Of a stretch of 64,000 nt of DNA, positions 28,409 through 36,628 are shown one piece after another; the stretch's first letter is position 1; the number at the start of each line of letters is the position of its first letter. The position numbers and the translations under genes were made by a program. This DNA is from Enterobacteriaceae bacterium RIT693 (lineage in GTDB: Bacteria; Pseudomonadota; Gammaproteobacteria; Enterobacterales; Enterobacteriaceae). The notes under the pieces were generated by a model. The model saw only the letters and a program-made list of their open reading frames with translations. It had not been told where the DNA came from and did not search any database. The DNA is taken from the NCBI GenBank assembly GCA_009668225.1, contig WJYK01000006.1:186001-250000 (forward strand). The letters are read 5' to 3'.

Positions 28409-30346
28409 CTACGCCTTACGTAATAGCCAGATAAAGTAAGGGGCGCCACAGAGCGTTGCCAGCAGCCCGGCGGGGATCTGGAACGGGAAGATAATGCTGC
28501 GCCCCAGCCAGTCGGCCACCAGCATCAGCCCGGCACCGATGGCTATCGCCACGACGAGTTGAGGCACCGCGCGGCGGAAGCCGAGCATCCTTGCCATGTG
28601 GGGGGCCATCAGGCCGACAAAACTCAGTGGCCCAACGCATAACGTTGCAGCAGCCACTAACCCAGCAGCCAGCACGAGGATACTGATACGCGAGCGATTA
28701 AGGGCAACGCCAAGCGCCTGCGCGGCCTCGCCTCCCAACGGCAGAATAGTCAGCCAGCGGCGCACCAGCGGCGTAAAGCCTATCAATACCAGCGCCATGC
28801 CTCCGCTCACCAGTGCCTGTTGGCCGGTGACCTTCCAGGTTGAACCTGAAAGCCACGTCAGCACCGCCCCACTTCGCGGATCGCCACTCGCAAGATACAA
28901 GGTCAATAACGTGGCAAAGACGGTACTTAGCGCAACGCCGGTCAGCAGCAGCCGGCCCGGCGCCAGCCCTGTCCGGGCCAAAATGAGCATTGCCAGCAGC
29001 GTGAGCGTTGCACCTGTAAATCCTGCAGGAAGCTGCCACGCGCTTACGTCGCCAGGGACAAGGAAGGTCAATAACACGATGGCGCAGGCCGCTCCGGAAC
29101 TCACGCCCAGCACTTCGGGGCTGGCCATAGGATTACCGGTCATTTTCTGCACCAGCGTTCCGGCCGCCGCAAGCATTGCGCCTGCGGCAATCGCCGACAG
29201 CACGCGCGGCCAGCGCCACTGCCACATTTCCTCTAACCCGATAAACCAGCCCGCACTTTCTCGCCCAACGCCCAGCGCCAGCAAGGCAACCAGCAGTAAA
29301 GCTACACACATCAGCAGCACGGTGCCGGGTGAAAGCCGGCGTTCCGCAACGGTACCGGTATCCTGAGTGGCAGCAAGACGCTGATGGCGCAGACGAGGCA
29401 ACAGCCATAGCATAAGTGGAGCCCCCACCAAAGCCGTCACGGCACCGGTCGGTAGTTCTTGCCAAACACTGCCCAACCAGATAACCAGCTGATCGCTCAA
29501 TAGCAGCAGCAGCGCTCCTGTCGCCATCGAAGCCAGAAGCTTCGGCAGCAGGCGCCTTGCGCCAAACATACCGGCCAACACAGGGGCAAACAGGCCAATA
29601 AATCCGATAACGCCCACCACGCTGACCAGCATCGAACTCAGCAGCAGCGCCAGAAACAGCCCGCCCACTCTAACCAATGCCAGCTTCATGCCCAGCCCGC
29701 GCAATACCGTGTCATCTAATGCCAGCATGCCCAGTGGGCGAATCATCAATACGATGATCACCAGCACGGCCAGCAGCCTGGGCCAAAGAAATTCAACGCC
29801 CGCCCAGTCGTACTGATTCAGCATTCCGCTGCTCCAGATAAACAGATTTTGCAGGCGTTCATGATTAAACAAAACGAGGAAGCTTTTCACCGCGCCGCAA
29901 TACAACCCCAGCACCAGCCCCGCAAGAATAAGCGTTACGGGTGACATACGCTTACCCCACGCCGCCCCCAGTACAATAGTGCCGACAGCCATTGCGCCGG
30001 CGAGCGCAGCAAGTTGTTTACCCGCCTCACCTGCCCCCGCCAGAAAAAGCGTCGCAAGGGTCAGGCCCAGCTGCGCCCCGGCCGCAACGCCCAGGGTTGC
30101 CGGTTCGGCCAGAGGGTTACGCAGGATATGCTGAAACAGACAGCCGGCCAGCGCCAGCCCGGCACCGGTGAGCAGCGCCAGCGTTGTTCGCGGCAGCAGG
30201 CTGTAATGAAAAAGCATCTGCGAAACATCGGTGACCTGCGGCAAGGTTATCGCCTGCCACCAAAGGCCTGCGGGCAGCATTTGCTGAAAGTTGTAGCCGG
30301 TTAAAAACAGCGTAAAGGCACAGAGTAAAAGAAGGATTATGCGCAC
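28409..30346 (-). CDS. Fused FhuB-like siderophore ABC permease
   Basis: Inner-membrane permease with two BtuC/FecCD-type halves in one chain (about 20 membrane helices; repeat motifs LPRTTLALLTGAGLALAGCLFQ and WPRVLSAIAAGAMLAAAGTLVQ, then RNPLAEPATLGV and GNPMASPEVLGVSSG). The fusion is diagnostic of FhuB, which imports Fe-hydroxamates. The GTG at 30346 is chosen: GGAGG lies 4 bases upstream and the 645-residue length is near E. coli FhuB (660); an in-frame ATG at 30406 would overlap fhuD further. It overlaps the binding-protein gene by 10 bases. No fhuC ATPase gene is nearby. Confidence 0.92.
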   Translation of the reverse strand: MRIILLLLCAFTLFLTGYNFQQMLPAGLWWQAITLPQVTDVSQMLFHYSLLPRTTLALLTGAGLALAGCLFQHILRNPLAEPATLGVAAGAQLGLTLATLFLAGAGEAGKQLAALAGAMAVGTIVLGAAWGKRMSPVTLILAGLVLGLYCGAVKSFLVLFNHERLQNLFIWSSGMLNQYDWAGVEFLWPRLLAVLVIIVLMIRPLGMLALDDTVLRGLGMKLALVRVGGLFLALLLSSMLVSVVGVIGFIGLFAPVLAGMFGARRLLPKLLASMATGALLLLLSDQLVIWLGSVWQELPTGAVTALVGAPLMLWLLPRLRHQRLAATQDTGTVAERRLSPGTVLLMCVALLLVALLALGVGRESAGWFIGLEEMWQWRWPRVLSAIAAGAMLAAAGTLVQKMTGNPMASPEVLGVSSGAACAIVLLTFLVPGDVSAWQLPAGFTGATLTLLAMLILARTGLAPGRLLLTGVALSTVFATLLTLYLASGDPRSGAVLTWLSGSTWKVTGQQALVSGGMALVLIGFTPLVRRWLTILPLGGEAAQALGVALNRSRISILVLAAGLVAAATLCVGPLSFVGLMAPHMARMLGFRRAVPQLVVAIAIGAGLMLVADWLGRSIIFPFQIPAGLLATLCGAPYFIWLLRKA

Positions 30347-31218
30347 AGTGCCTCCGGCAAGAGCTGGCAGAAACGCAGCGCCGAGAAACTGCCGCCGTAA
30401 AACCATACCGCTGGCAGCAGGTGCAGCTGCCCGTCACGAACAAAGGGCATCACCTGCCATAGCGCAGATTTCGCCACCGTTTTCACCGGATCGTCATCGC
30501 CATGCATAAAACACAGCGCCGTAACGTTCTCCAGCCTGACCAGGGTTTCAATCCCCACCACGGCACTCCCCCAGGCATTGGTTTTCCCGTCCCAGGCGTT
30601 GCGCATCCCCAGCCGCTCCAGCAAATCATTGAACAGGCTGCTGCGGCCAAAAATCATCACCCGGCGGCTATCGAGAAACGAGAACATCACCAGCGGCCTC
30701 GGGTCAGACGGGAGTTTTTCACGCGTGGAAGCAATGCCCTGGTGAAGCTGTGCCAGATGCTCGACAGCCTGTTGCTCGCGCCCCAGGAACTGCCCGAGCC
30801 TGATTAAATCTTTCTCCAGCAGCGCCAACGGGCGCCTGCTGGCGTCATTGAACGCCGTCGACCAGCAGGGAGCGATTGGCTTTAAGTCTGACTCGGCGGG
30901 GCCAAAACCTTTGGAGATTAGAAATAGCGAAGGGTTGAGGCGCTGCATTAATTCGCGGTTAGGCTCGTTTCTCAGCCCAACGTCAACGACGGTATCAGGC
31001 AGCTTTGGCTCCCCAACCCAGCGGTGATAATTGCGTTTATCGGCGATAGCCAGCGGCATGATGCCGAGGGCCAGCAGCATTTCGACCGGCCGCCACTCCA
31101 GGGCAATAATACGGCTCAGGTCAACACGCTGCGCCTGAGCGCGGCCCGGAAAAATTGTGGCCAGAGGCAGCAAGGCGGAAAGCGCCAGCAAACGCCGACG
31201 GCTGAGAGAAACGTCCAT
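30337..31218 (-). CDS. FhuD-like periplasmic siderophore binding protein
   Basis: Class III periplasmic binding protein that delivers Fe-hydroxamate to the FhuB-like permease. The 293-residue product has a twin-arginine-like signal (SLSRRRLLALSALLPLATIF, about residues 4-23), as does FhuD. It keeps the two-lobe fold landmarks: IALEWRPVEMLLALGIMPLAI, LPDTVVDVGLRNEPNRELM and NAWDGKTNAWGSAVVGIETL. First gene of a probable binding protein - permease unit, with a Fur-like box upstream. Confidence 0.9.
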   Translation of the reverse strand: MDVSLSRRRLLALSALLPLATIFPGRAQAQRVDLSRIIALEWRPVEMLLALGIMPLAIADKRNYHRWVGEPKLPDTVVDVGLRNEPNRELMQRLNPSLFLISKGFGPAESDLKPIAPCWSTAFNDASRRPLALLEKDLIRLGQFLGREQQAVEHLAQLHQGIASTREKLPSDPRPLVMFSFLDSRRVMIFGRSSLFNDLLERLGMRNAWDGKTNAWGSAVVGIETLVRLENVTALCFMHGDDDPVKTVAKSALWQVMPFVRDGQLHLLPAVWFYGGSFSALRFCQLLPEALCA

Positions 31219-31224
31219 ATAAAT

Positions 31225-31243
31225 AGCAATAGTTATCGTTCTA
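31225..31243 (-). promoter_or_regulatory. Candidate Fur box upstream of the FhuD-like gene
   Basis: Read on the minus strand, TAGAACGATAACTATTGCT agrees with the Fur consensus at 11 of 19 positions and lies just before the binding protein start. Weaker than the receptor box. Confidence 0.55.
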
Positions 31244-31293
31244 ATTAAGTTTTACGTATTATGCCGCCGCCCGCCGACAACGCAATCAAAAAC

Positions 31294-31917
31294 TCAGCCG
31301 ATAGCCACCGCTCGTTCTACGGAAAAATCAGCTGCAAACGCCTCAGACCCACAGCAGGCAATCAGCCATTCGCCGCAGGTAATATGCTGCAAATGCAGGT
31401 TCGGCGGGCAAAGCGTTTCCAGCGGGAGCGACAGCTCCGGTATTTGCCAGACCGTCCCGCCCCGCTGCTTCACGACCGCTTCGTGGGCCGTCCACAAACG
31501 CCAGAATGCCGTCAGCTGCTGCGCTTCAGGCAGCCCTTCCAGCCAGTCATTAAGCGCCGGGGAAAAACTGTGCTTCGCCACCGCCTGCCAGCGCTTACGC
31601 GGGCGCAGCAGCTCCATGTCGCAGCCAACGGGCTTGTTGCCCGTCAGTACCGCAACGGCGTCGGCGCTGTTAGAAATATTGAATTCAGGCAGATACGGGT
31701 GCCAGGGTTTACCGTGAGAACCGTTTTGCAGCAGCGGCAAAGCGCCGTTATCCAGCAGCTGCGCTAAAAGCACTCGCCCGGCAAGCCATGCAGAGCGGCG
31801 CGCGCCCTGTGGCGCCATAGCGATCAGCGCCTTCGACAGCCAGCGCTCCACGGATTGCGGATCGCAAAGGTGCCCTACTCTCCCCACGGCAAGCCGGTAA
31901 TGTGCATCAGAAGACAA
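31294..31917 (-). CDS. 4'-phosphopantetheinyl transferase, AcpT-like
   Basis: Transfers 4'-phosphopantetheine from CoA to a carrier protein. The roughly 207-residue product has the Sfp/AcpT motifs NISNSADAVAVLTG (about residues 75-88), VGCDMELLRPRKRW (Mg-binding Asp/Glu, about residues 92-105) and WTAHEAVVKQRGG (W-x-x-K/H-E-A-x-x-K, about residues 143-155). It resembles E. coli AcpT most in the final part (KQRGGxxWQI). The start is unclear: TTG at 31917 overlaps the preceding gene by 11 bases; a GTG nine codons in is another choice. No carrier protein, PKS or NRPS gene is visible in the window, so its partner is unknown. Confidence 0.85.
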   Translation of the reverse strand: MSSDAHYRLAVGRVGHLCDPQSVERWLSKALIAMAPQGARRSAWLAGRVLLAQLLDNGALPLLQNGSHGKPWHPYLPEFNISNSADAVAVLTGNKPVGCDMELLRPRKRWQAVAKHSFSPALNDWLEGLPEAQQLTAFWRLWTAHEAVVKQRGGTVWQIPELSLPLETLCPPNLHLQHITCGEWLIACCGSEAFAADFSVERAVAIG

Positions 31918-32512
31918 AGCGTTTGCGCTCTTCCTGGGTAAGTTTGTGGGGCTCTGGCTGATAATGGCTGAAGGTTATCTCCGTCGAGTCCTCCTCAACG
32001 TCGTGAAGCTCAACACGATCGAGAGACTTCTCGCCATAAAGCGTTATGGAGCGGAACAGTCCGCTAAGCGTTTCATCAGAGGGAATCAACACCAGCCGCC
32101 ATTTCCCCTGTCCGAGATCGGAAAATTCACTGATGAAGTCTTTCTCCAGCGTTTTACGGTCGATATAAAACAGCGTGCGTAACAGTTGGTTGAACTGGAA
32201 CATTTGCGGGTTACTCTGAGCAGTAATGGCCTGAGGAGGCTGGTTACCCATCACCTGCACCATGCGGTTATCGCCCACGATCAGCCGCATCGGGAAAGGC
32301 TGACGCTGCTGCCACCACAGCCCTTTGTTCTTCGCTACCACGACTCGCCCGCTGGAATGCAGCGGCTGGACCATGCCTTTTATCTGGCGCTCCTGCTCAA
32401 ACTGAGCCCGCATAACGGGCGCAGCGGCAAACCGCTTTTGGATTTCATCCAGCGTCACCGCGCCGGTCGCCTGAGCCACCAGCAGAAGAGAGAGAAGCAA
32501 ACTTTTTTTCAC
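31907..32512 (-). CDS. LolA-like outer membrane lipoprotein carrier family protein
   Basis: Periplasmic LolA-fold protein of about 201 residues from a GTG start. Sec signal peptide (KKSLLLSLLLVAQATGAVTL), then DEIQKRFAAAPVMRAQFEQERQIKGM, the half-barrel landmark of LolA relatives, and KNKGLWWQQRQPFP. It lacks the close match to true LolA that would suggest general lipoprotein sorting. Paralogues of this kind occur in aryl polyene and other lipid-like biosynthetic clusters, where they accompany acyl carriers and phosphopantetheinyl transferases. Its overlap with such a transferase suggests the pair is a fragment of, or works with, a secondary-metabolite pathway (inference). Confidence 0.8.
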   Translation of the reverse strand: MKKSLLLSLLLVAQATGAVTLDEIQKRFAAAPVMRAQFEQERQIKGMVQPLHSSGRVVVAKNKGLWWQQRQPFPMRLIVGDNRMVQVMGNQPPQAITAQSNPQMFQFNQLLRTLFYIDRKTLEKDFISEFSDLGQGKWRLVLIPSDETLSGLFRSITLYGEKSLDRVELHDVEEDSTEITFSHYQPEPHKLTQEERKRFVF

Positions 32513-32590
32513 AGCACTAGCCCTATACCCTGAATCTAAATCGACGTCGGCTAGTTTACTCTGCAACGTGGTCTGAAACCAAAAGGAGAA

Positions 32591-32611
32591 GGCCCGTCGG
32601 CAAAACGGGCC
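32591..32611 (-). terminator. Hairpin between the fimbrial-like gene and the LolA-like gene
   Basis: GGCCCGT (32591-32597) pairs with ACGGGCC (32605-32611). On the minus strand it is followed by TTCTCCTTTT, so it could terminate the fimbrial-like gene. Confidence 0.6.
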
Positions 32612-32617
32612 AGGAGA

Positions 32618-32932
32618 TTATTGATAAGTCACGTGCAAAACGGCGGTTTTGTGCTGTGAGTCGAGATACTGCACGCGGGTTTGCATCGTGCTGTCGTTAT
32701 GCACGGTTACGCCATCAAGGGAACTAAGGGCCACGGTTTGGGTGACAGGTTTGCCTTTTTCGGTACAGGTCATTGCAACACTGGAACTTGCAGGCGCCCA
32801 CTGACAGCCGCCTTCTACTATTTCACCCCGAAAATGGATAATGCCAGAGGAAGCGGCCTGGGATAACGGCGTAACCGCCACGCTCAGCGCCAGACAAAGC
32901 AAATACTTCGTATAAATTGCTTTCACGTTCAT
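32618..32932 (-). CDS. Small secreted fimbrial-like protein
   Basis: A 104-residue product with a Sec signal peptide (about residues 1-26, cleavage after SQA), then SGIIHFRGEIVEGGCQWAPA, which resembles the first strands of type 1 pilins (G-x-I-x-F-x-G-x-I-V-x-x-x-C). A second cysteine (MTCTEKGKP) could form the pilin disulfide. It is much shorter than normal pilins (150-180 residues) and ends with VLHVTYQ, similar to a pilin C-terminal strand. It occupies the place of ymdA beside csgC. It could be a minor subunit or a curli accessory protein; function unknown. Confidence 0.75.
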   Translation of the reverse strand: MNVKAIYTKYLLCLALSVAVTPLSQAASSGIIHFRGEIVEGGCQWAPASSSVAMTCTEKGKPVTQTVALSSLDGVTVHNDSTMQTRVQYLDSQHKTAVLHVTYQ

Positions 32933-33046
32933 TACTCCTCGATTGCTGTCGTCCCTGAAGGTTATCGGCAGAAAATCAAAGATAATTAAACAGTGATCGA
33001 TGTTTTTTATTCTTGCAATACCTCCGTCACATATATTTATTCGTCG

Positions 33047-33376
33047 TCAAGGTTTGCCCGGCTCTCGCCACTGCTGTTCAAGGTGAAATGCTTTCCCGTC
33101 GCTCAACGTGACGGTCACCGTAACGCTGTCGCCGGGATCGATATTCAGGCTAAGCTGCGACAGAGCAACCTCTTGATGCGCTTTAATGAACAACTCACTG
33201 CTTTGTTGGCTGGTGCTTTGTCCGGCGGTGCCGCTTTTGGTGGCGGCGAGCGTCATAGTACATTGGCAATCGGCGGCAAGCGTGGCCACGGGCGTAATGG
33301 TGTAAATGTTCTCCTGCTGCCGGGTATTAAACGTCAGCTGGCTTGAAAGCGCGGCAAGCAACACCAGGGTATGCAT
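33047..33376 (-). CDS. csgC: Curli assembly protein CsgC
   Basis: Periplasmic inhibitor that stops CsgA from forming amyloid before export. The 109-residue product has a signal-like N-terminus (MHTLVLLAALSSQLTFNTRQ) and the immunoglobulin-like strand pattern with the CxC redox motif (ADCQCTMTLAAT, about residues 36-47) typical of CsgC. It ends SDGKAFHLEQQW. Follows csgA after a strong hairpin, which would lower its expression. Confidence 0.93.
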   Translation of the reverse strand: MHTLVLLAALSSQLTFNTRQQENIYTITPVATLAADCQCTMTLAATKSGTAGQSTSQQSSELFIKAHQEVALSQLSLNIDPGDSVTVTVTLSDGKAFHLEQQWREPGKP

Positions 33377-33391
33377 ACGACCTCCAAAGAA

Positions 33392-33420
33392 AAACAGGGC
33401 CTGAGGCCCTGTTTACACGG
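33392..33420 (-). terminator. Hairpin/attenuator between csgA and csgC
   Basis: AAACAGGGCC (33392-33401) pairs with GGCCCTGTTT (33405-33414), loop of three bases. On the minus strand the stem is followed by TTTTTCTTT. It should end most csgBA transcripts and leave a small amount of csgC. Confidence 0.85.
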
Positions 33421-33433
33421 CTGCCTGTCTGTC

Positions 33434-33847
33434 TTAATACTGAGAAGCCGTGGCGTGGTTGCCGTTACCGAACTGGGTGACTGAAACCAGTGAGCTTGAT
33501 GCCGTCTGGTTAACCACCGCGCCGTTGTTGGTCCCGAACTGCTGAACGTCAATCTGCGCGTTTTTACCGTTCCACTGGCTGATAGTGGCGTTATTACCAT
33601 AGCCGTCCTGCAGCAATTTAATATCGCTGCTGTCGGAACCCTGGCCAACTTTTGCCCCGTTTACGGTGCCCAGCTGTTTAATATCCGTCTTCGAATAGAA
33701 AGCATTCGACTGCAGTGCTGTGGCGTTATTGCCGTTACCTTGCTGATATATTTTCAAGGTTGAGTGCTGAGCCTGCTGCGGGTAAGTAGCCATTGCACCT
33801 GCGGAAACAACCAATGCTGCTAATGCTGCAACTTTGAAAAGATTCAT
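33434..33847 (-). CDS. csgA: Curlin major subunit CsgA
   Basis: Secreted amyloid subunit of curli. The 137-residue product has a Sec signal (about residues 1-20) and five imperfect curlin repeats of 20-23 residues with the pattern S-x5-Q-x-G-x-G-N-x-A-x3-Q: repeat 1 STLKIYQQGNGNNATALQ, then repeats near TDIKQLGTVNGAKVGQ, SDIKLLQDGYGNNATISQ, AQIDVQQFGTNNGAVVNQ and VSVTQFGNGNHATASQY. The glycine-rich 22-residue N-terminal segment of E. coli CsgA is reduced to about eight residues (TYPQQAQH), which makes the protein 14 residues shorter. Confidence 0.95.
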   Translation of the reverse strand: MNLFKVAALAALVVSAGAMATYPQQAQHSTLKIYQQGNGNNATALQSNAFYSKTDIKQLGTVNGAKVGQGSDSSDIKLLQDGYGNNATISQWNGKNAQIDVQQFGTNNGAVVNQTASSSLVSVTQFGNGNHATASQY

Positions 33848-33892
33848 ACTAAAACCCCCATCGGATTGATAGTTTCAGCCCAAATGTTTTGC

Positions 33893-34345
33893 TTATCGCT
33901 GAATAACACGAATCGCCATTTGTGACTGGTTTTGCACAACAACTGCTGACTTCTGGGTACCGTATTGGGTAATGTTTGCTTTGTTACCAGCACCTCGCTG
34001 GATAATAAGAGCGGCATTACCAAATGAATCCTGCTTTATACTCGCATCGTTGGCGACGCCCTCTTGCGAGATATAAGCAAGGTTATAACTACCTGATTGA
34101 TCGATGTTTGCCCGGTTACCCGAGCCGCTCTGTGCTATCTCAGATAATTGCCGCTGACCTCGCTGAGTCACCGCCGCATTATTATTACTGCCGTACTGGC
34201 CAACAATCGCCGTTTGATTAAATTGAGGATTACTCAATTCATTTACGGCGAAATTGTATTCGGAGACGGCAAGATCGTTCCTCTGGGCCAGGCCGTACTG
34301 AGACAGCCCCATAAACAATATCATTAACAGCCAATATTTTTTCAT
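33893..34345 (-). CDS. csgB: Curlin minor subunit / nucleator CsgB
   Basis: Surface nucleator that starts CsgA polymerisation. The 150-residue product (E. coli 151) has a signal peptide (MKKYWLLMILFMGLSQYGLA), then AVSEYNFAVNELSNPQFNQ and curlin repeats rich in Q-x-G-x-x-N-x-A (VGQYGSNNNAAVTQ, AQSGSGNRANIDQ, SQEGVANDASIKQ, QRGAGNKANITQ, and a fifth with basic residues, QNQSQMAIRVIQR) that anchors it to the membrane. First gene of csgBAC, 45 bp before csgA. Confidence 0.95.
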   Translation of the reverse strand: MKKYWLLMILFMGLSQYGLAQRNDLAVSEYNFAVNELSNPQFNQTAIVGQYGSNNNAAVTQRGQRQLSEIAQSGSGNRANIDQSGSYNLAYISQEGVANDASIKQDSFGNAALIIQRGAGNKANITQYGTQKSAVVVQNQSQMAIRVIQR

Positions 34346-35121
34346 TCTGTCACCTTGAACCTAATAACGCCGGAACATTATGACGCGTAATGCAGTAATT
34401 ATTTATAACGAACCAATGGTAATTTGTTATTGCTCCGTTACGGAAATGAGTATGTTACGGCAGGCATCTTAAATATCTCATGCACGAGTGGTATTTTGCA
34501 TTATCCAATTCACACCAAAGTATTAATACGGAATCAAATACACTAATCCCTTCATTGCAACTACCTGATCCAGGGATCGGATAATCATTAGCACACTTAT
34601 TTAAAGTCGCCTTTACGGTCACTGACTTAGCACAACTTAGGCGATGCTTAGCCAGTTTATGAAAAACATTCGTCACCAGGCATAGTTTTCTTAAGCGAAG
34701 CGGGTGAATACTGGAAACGCTGTTTTTAAAAATATGATAGGCGTTAACAAAATCAAATCACTAAGAACAAAAACATTAAAATTCAACAAAGTAGAATGAA
34801 AAAAGAAAAAATAATGACTATACAACCAATTCTAAAAGTACAACTTTAGGCTTAAATCTAAATAGATAAAAATTACATGGAAACATTTTAATATCCACAG
34901 AAACATTTAGTTACATAGTTAACACTTGCTTTAAAATGTCTAATCGCTAAATTGAAAACAGATAGTAAGACTTTAGTTAAAAATCCCTTTGCGACCGAAA
35001 ACCATTATTTCGGCGATTAAAAATATTTAACATACAGCACTGTCGCGAATCTCGATATCTCAGGGAGAATTAATTTCCATTAATTCAAACGGTAGCGACA
35101 AAAACCAGGTGGAGTTTCATC
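34346..35121. promoter_or_regulatory. csgB-csgD divergent control region
   Basis: 776 bp, strongly AT-rich, with no convincing gene. In enterobacteria this region integrates OmpR, IHF, H-NS, MlrA and sigma-S input for csgD and CsgD input for csgBAC. The sequence CGGGTGAATA at 34701-34710 resembles the start of the CsgD recognition motif (CGGGTGAG...), but its distance to csgB is large, so it is only a candidate. The csgD leader is listed separately. Confidence 0.75.
35041..35100 (+). promoter_or_regulatory. Structured csgD mRNA leader
   Basis: TGTCGC (35041-35046) can pair with GCGACA (35095-35100), enclosing a perfect 8-base hairpin GAATTAAT-TTCC-ATTAATTC (35067-35086). The structure ends 21 bases before the csgD ATG and its ribosome site GGTGGAG. 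In E. coli and Salmonella the csgD leader is the target of several small RNAs; the pairing here may serve a similar role. Confidence 0.55.
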
Positions 35122-35772
35122 ATGTATAATGAAGTCCATGCCCTACAGGGCCCTACGTTATTGTTAATTACGAAACCCTCTCTCCAGGCTTCAGCTTTAT
35201 TACAACATCTACGCGCCTCGTTAGAAATAAATGGGCGGGTTCACAATATTCAACGTCCACTGGATGACTTCGCCAGTAATGTTCTGATTTTATTTGATAT
35301 GGCGGAAACGGATAAGAAGATCATCCTGTTCTGGCAGGAAAAATTAAGCCGTAAAAACAGCCAGATAAAATTACTGCTGCTCAACACGCCGGAAGAGTAT
35401 CCTTTCAGAGAGATCGAGAACTGGCCGCATATCAACGGCGTATTTTATTTTGCGACCGAAGAGCCCAAAGTCGTTGAGGGGCTGCGTGGGGTCCTGGAAG
35501 GAGAATGCTACTTCTCGCAGAAGCTGGCCAGCTATCTCATCAGCCATTCCGGAAATTATCGTTTTAATAGCACCGAATCCTCACGCTTAACGCAGCGCGA
35601 AAAGGAAATTCTGAACAAGCTGCGCGTGGGCTCCTCCAACGTTGAAATCGCCCGCTCGCTGTTTATCAGTGAGAACACGGTCAAAACGCACCTGTATAAC
35701 CTGTTCAGAAAAATAGCCGTCAAAAACCGCACCCAGGCGGTTTCCTGGGCAAACGATAACCTTCGGCGATAA
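35122..35772 (+). CDS. csgD: Biofilm master regulator CsgD
   Basis: LuxR/FixJ-family transcription factor that switches on curli and cellulose genes. The 216-residue product (E. coli length) starts [20 protein letters not shown], has an unusual receiver-like N-terminal domain and a C-terminal LuxR HTH ([20 protein letters not shown], then [20 protein letters not shown], about residues 155-200). GTGGAG is its ribosome site. First gene of csgDEFG. Confidence 0.96.
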   Translation: MYNEVHALQGPTLLLITKPSLQASALLQHLRASLEINGRVHNIQRPLDDFASNVLILFDMAETDKKIILFWQEKLSRKNSQIKLLLLNTPEEYPFREIENWPHINGVFYFATEEPKVVEGLRGVLEGECYFSQKLASYLISHSGNYRFNSTESSRLTQREKEILNKLRVGSSNVEIARSLFISENTVKTHLYNLFRKIAVKNRTQAVSWANDNLRR

Positions 35773-35777
35773 ACACC

Positions 35778-36164
35778 ATGAAACGCTCAGCCATTTTTGT
35801 CCTGGCGGCCTGCTGGTGCGCGATGAACAGCGTTCATGCTGAAGAAGTCGAGATCCCCGGGCTGTTGACGGACCATACCGTCACTTCGGTGGGCCACAGT
35901 TTCTACCGCGCCTTCAGCGATAAATGGGAAAGCAGCTATACCGGCAATTTAACCATCAACGAGCGCCCCAGCGCCCGCTGGGGGAGTTGGATAACCATTA
36001 CCGCCGGCCAGGACGTTGTTTATCAGGCTTTTCTTTACCCCACAAAACGCGACTTCGACAAAAACGTTGAGGTGGCACTGGTCCATACCGATGAGGCGCT
36101 TAAACGCAGGCTGATTGATAAGCAATTATTGAGCACCAGCGATTTAACTCATGACGAATTCTAG
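35778..36164 (+). CDS. csgE: Curli secretion specificity factor CsgE
   Basis: Periplasmic cap of the CsgG pore that gives CsgA its route out. The 128-residue product has a signal peptide ([20 protein letters not shown], cleaved near HAEE), then [20 protein letters not shown] and [20 protein letters not shown], both typical of CsgE. Five bases after csgD. Confidence 0.95.
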   Translation: MKRSAIFVLAACWCAMNSVHAEEVEIPGLLTDHTVTSVGHSFYRAFSDKWESSYTGNLTINERPSARWGSWITITAGQDVVYQAFLYPTKRDFDKNVEVALVHTDEALKRRLIDKQLLSTSDLTHDEF

Positions 36165-36170
36165 GAGACG

Positions 36171-36590
36171 ATGATGCGTATCTCTCATGCCGTTCTGCCC
36201 TTGCTGCTCTTTACGCCGCTGGCCTGGGGCGGAAATATGGTTTTCCAGTTTGTTAACCCTAACTTCGGCGGTAACCCCAATAACGGTGCCTATTTGTTAA
36301 ATTCGGCCCAGGCACAAAACTCTTACAAAGATCCCAGCTACAGCAGCGATCTTGGGATTCAAATGCCCAGCGCGCTGGATAATTTCACCCAGGCGCTGCA
36401 GTCACAGGTGCTGGGCGGCCTGTTAACCAATATCAATACCGGGAAGCCGGGGCGCATGGTCACCAATGATTTCATCGTCGATATCGCCAATACCGACGGT
36501 CAACTTCAGCTCAACGTGACCGACCGTAAAACCGGCAAAACCTCGACGATTCAGGTCTCCGGCCTGCAGGCGAATTCCACGAATTTTTAG
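36171..36590 (+). CDS. csgF: Curli production assembly protein CsgF
   Basis: Surface-exposed factor that plugs into CsgG and anchors CsgB. The 139-residue product has a signal peptide (ends LAWGG), followed by the mature start [20 protein letters not shown] that inserts into the CsgG pore, and [18 protein letters not shown] second ATG directly after the first would remove one residue. Confidence 0.95.
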   Translation: MMRISHAVLPLLLFTPLAWGGNMVFQFVNPNFGGNPNNGAYLLNSAQAQNSYKDPSYSSDLGIQMPSALDNFTQALQSQVLGGLLTNINTGKPGRMVTNDFIVDIANTDGQLQLNVTDRKTGKTSTIQVSGLQANSTNF

Positions 36591-36628
36591 TGGCTTAAAA
36601 TCATAAAACCTCTTCAAGGATAAACATT

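Noticed and set aside
34455-34676. 73-codon minus-strand ORF in the csgB-csgD region
   Set aside because: No ribosome site, AT-rich control DNA and no family match.
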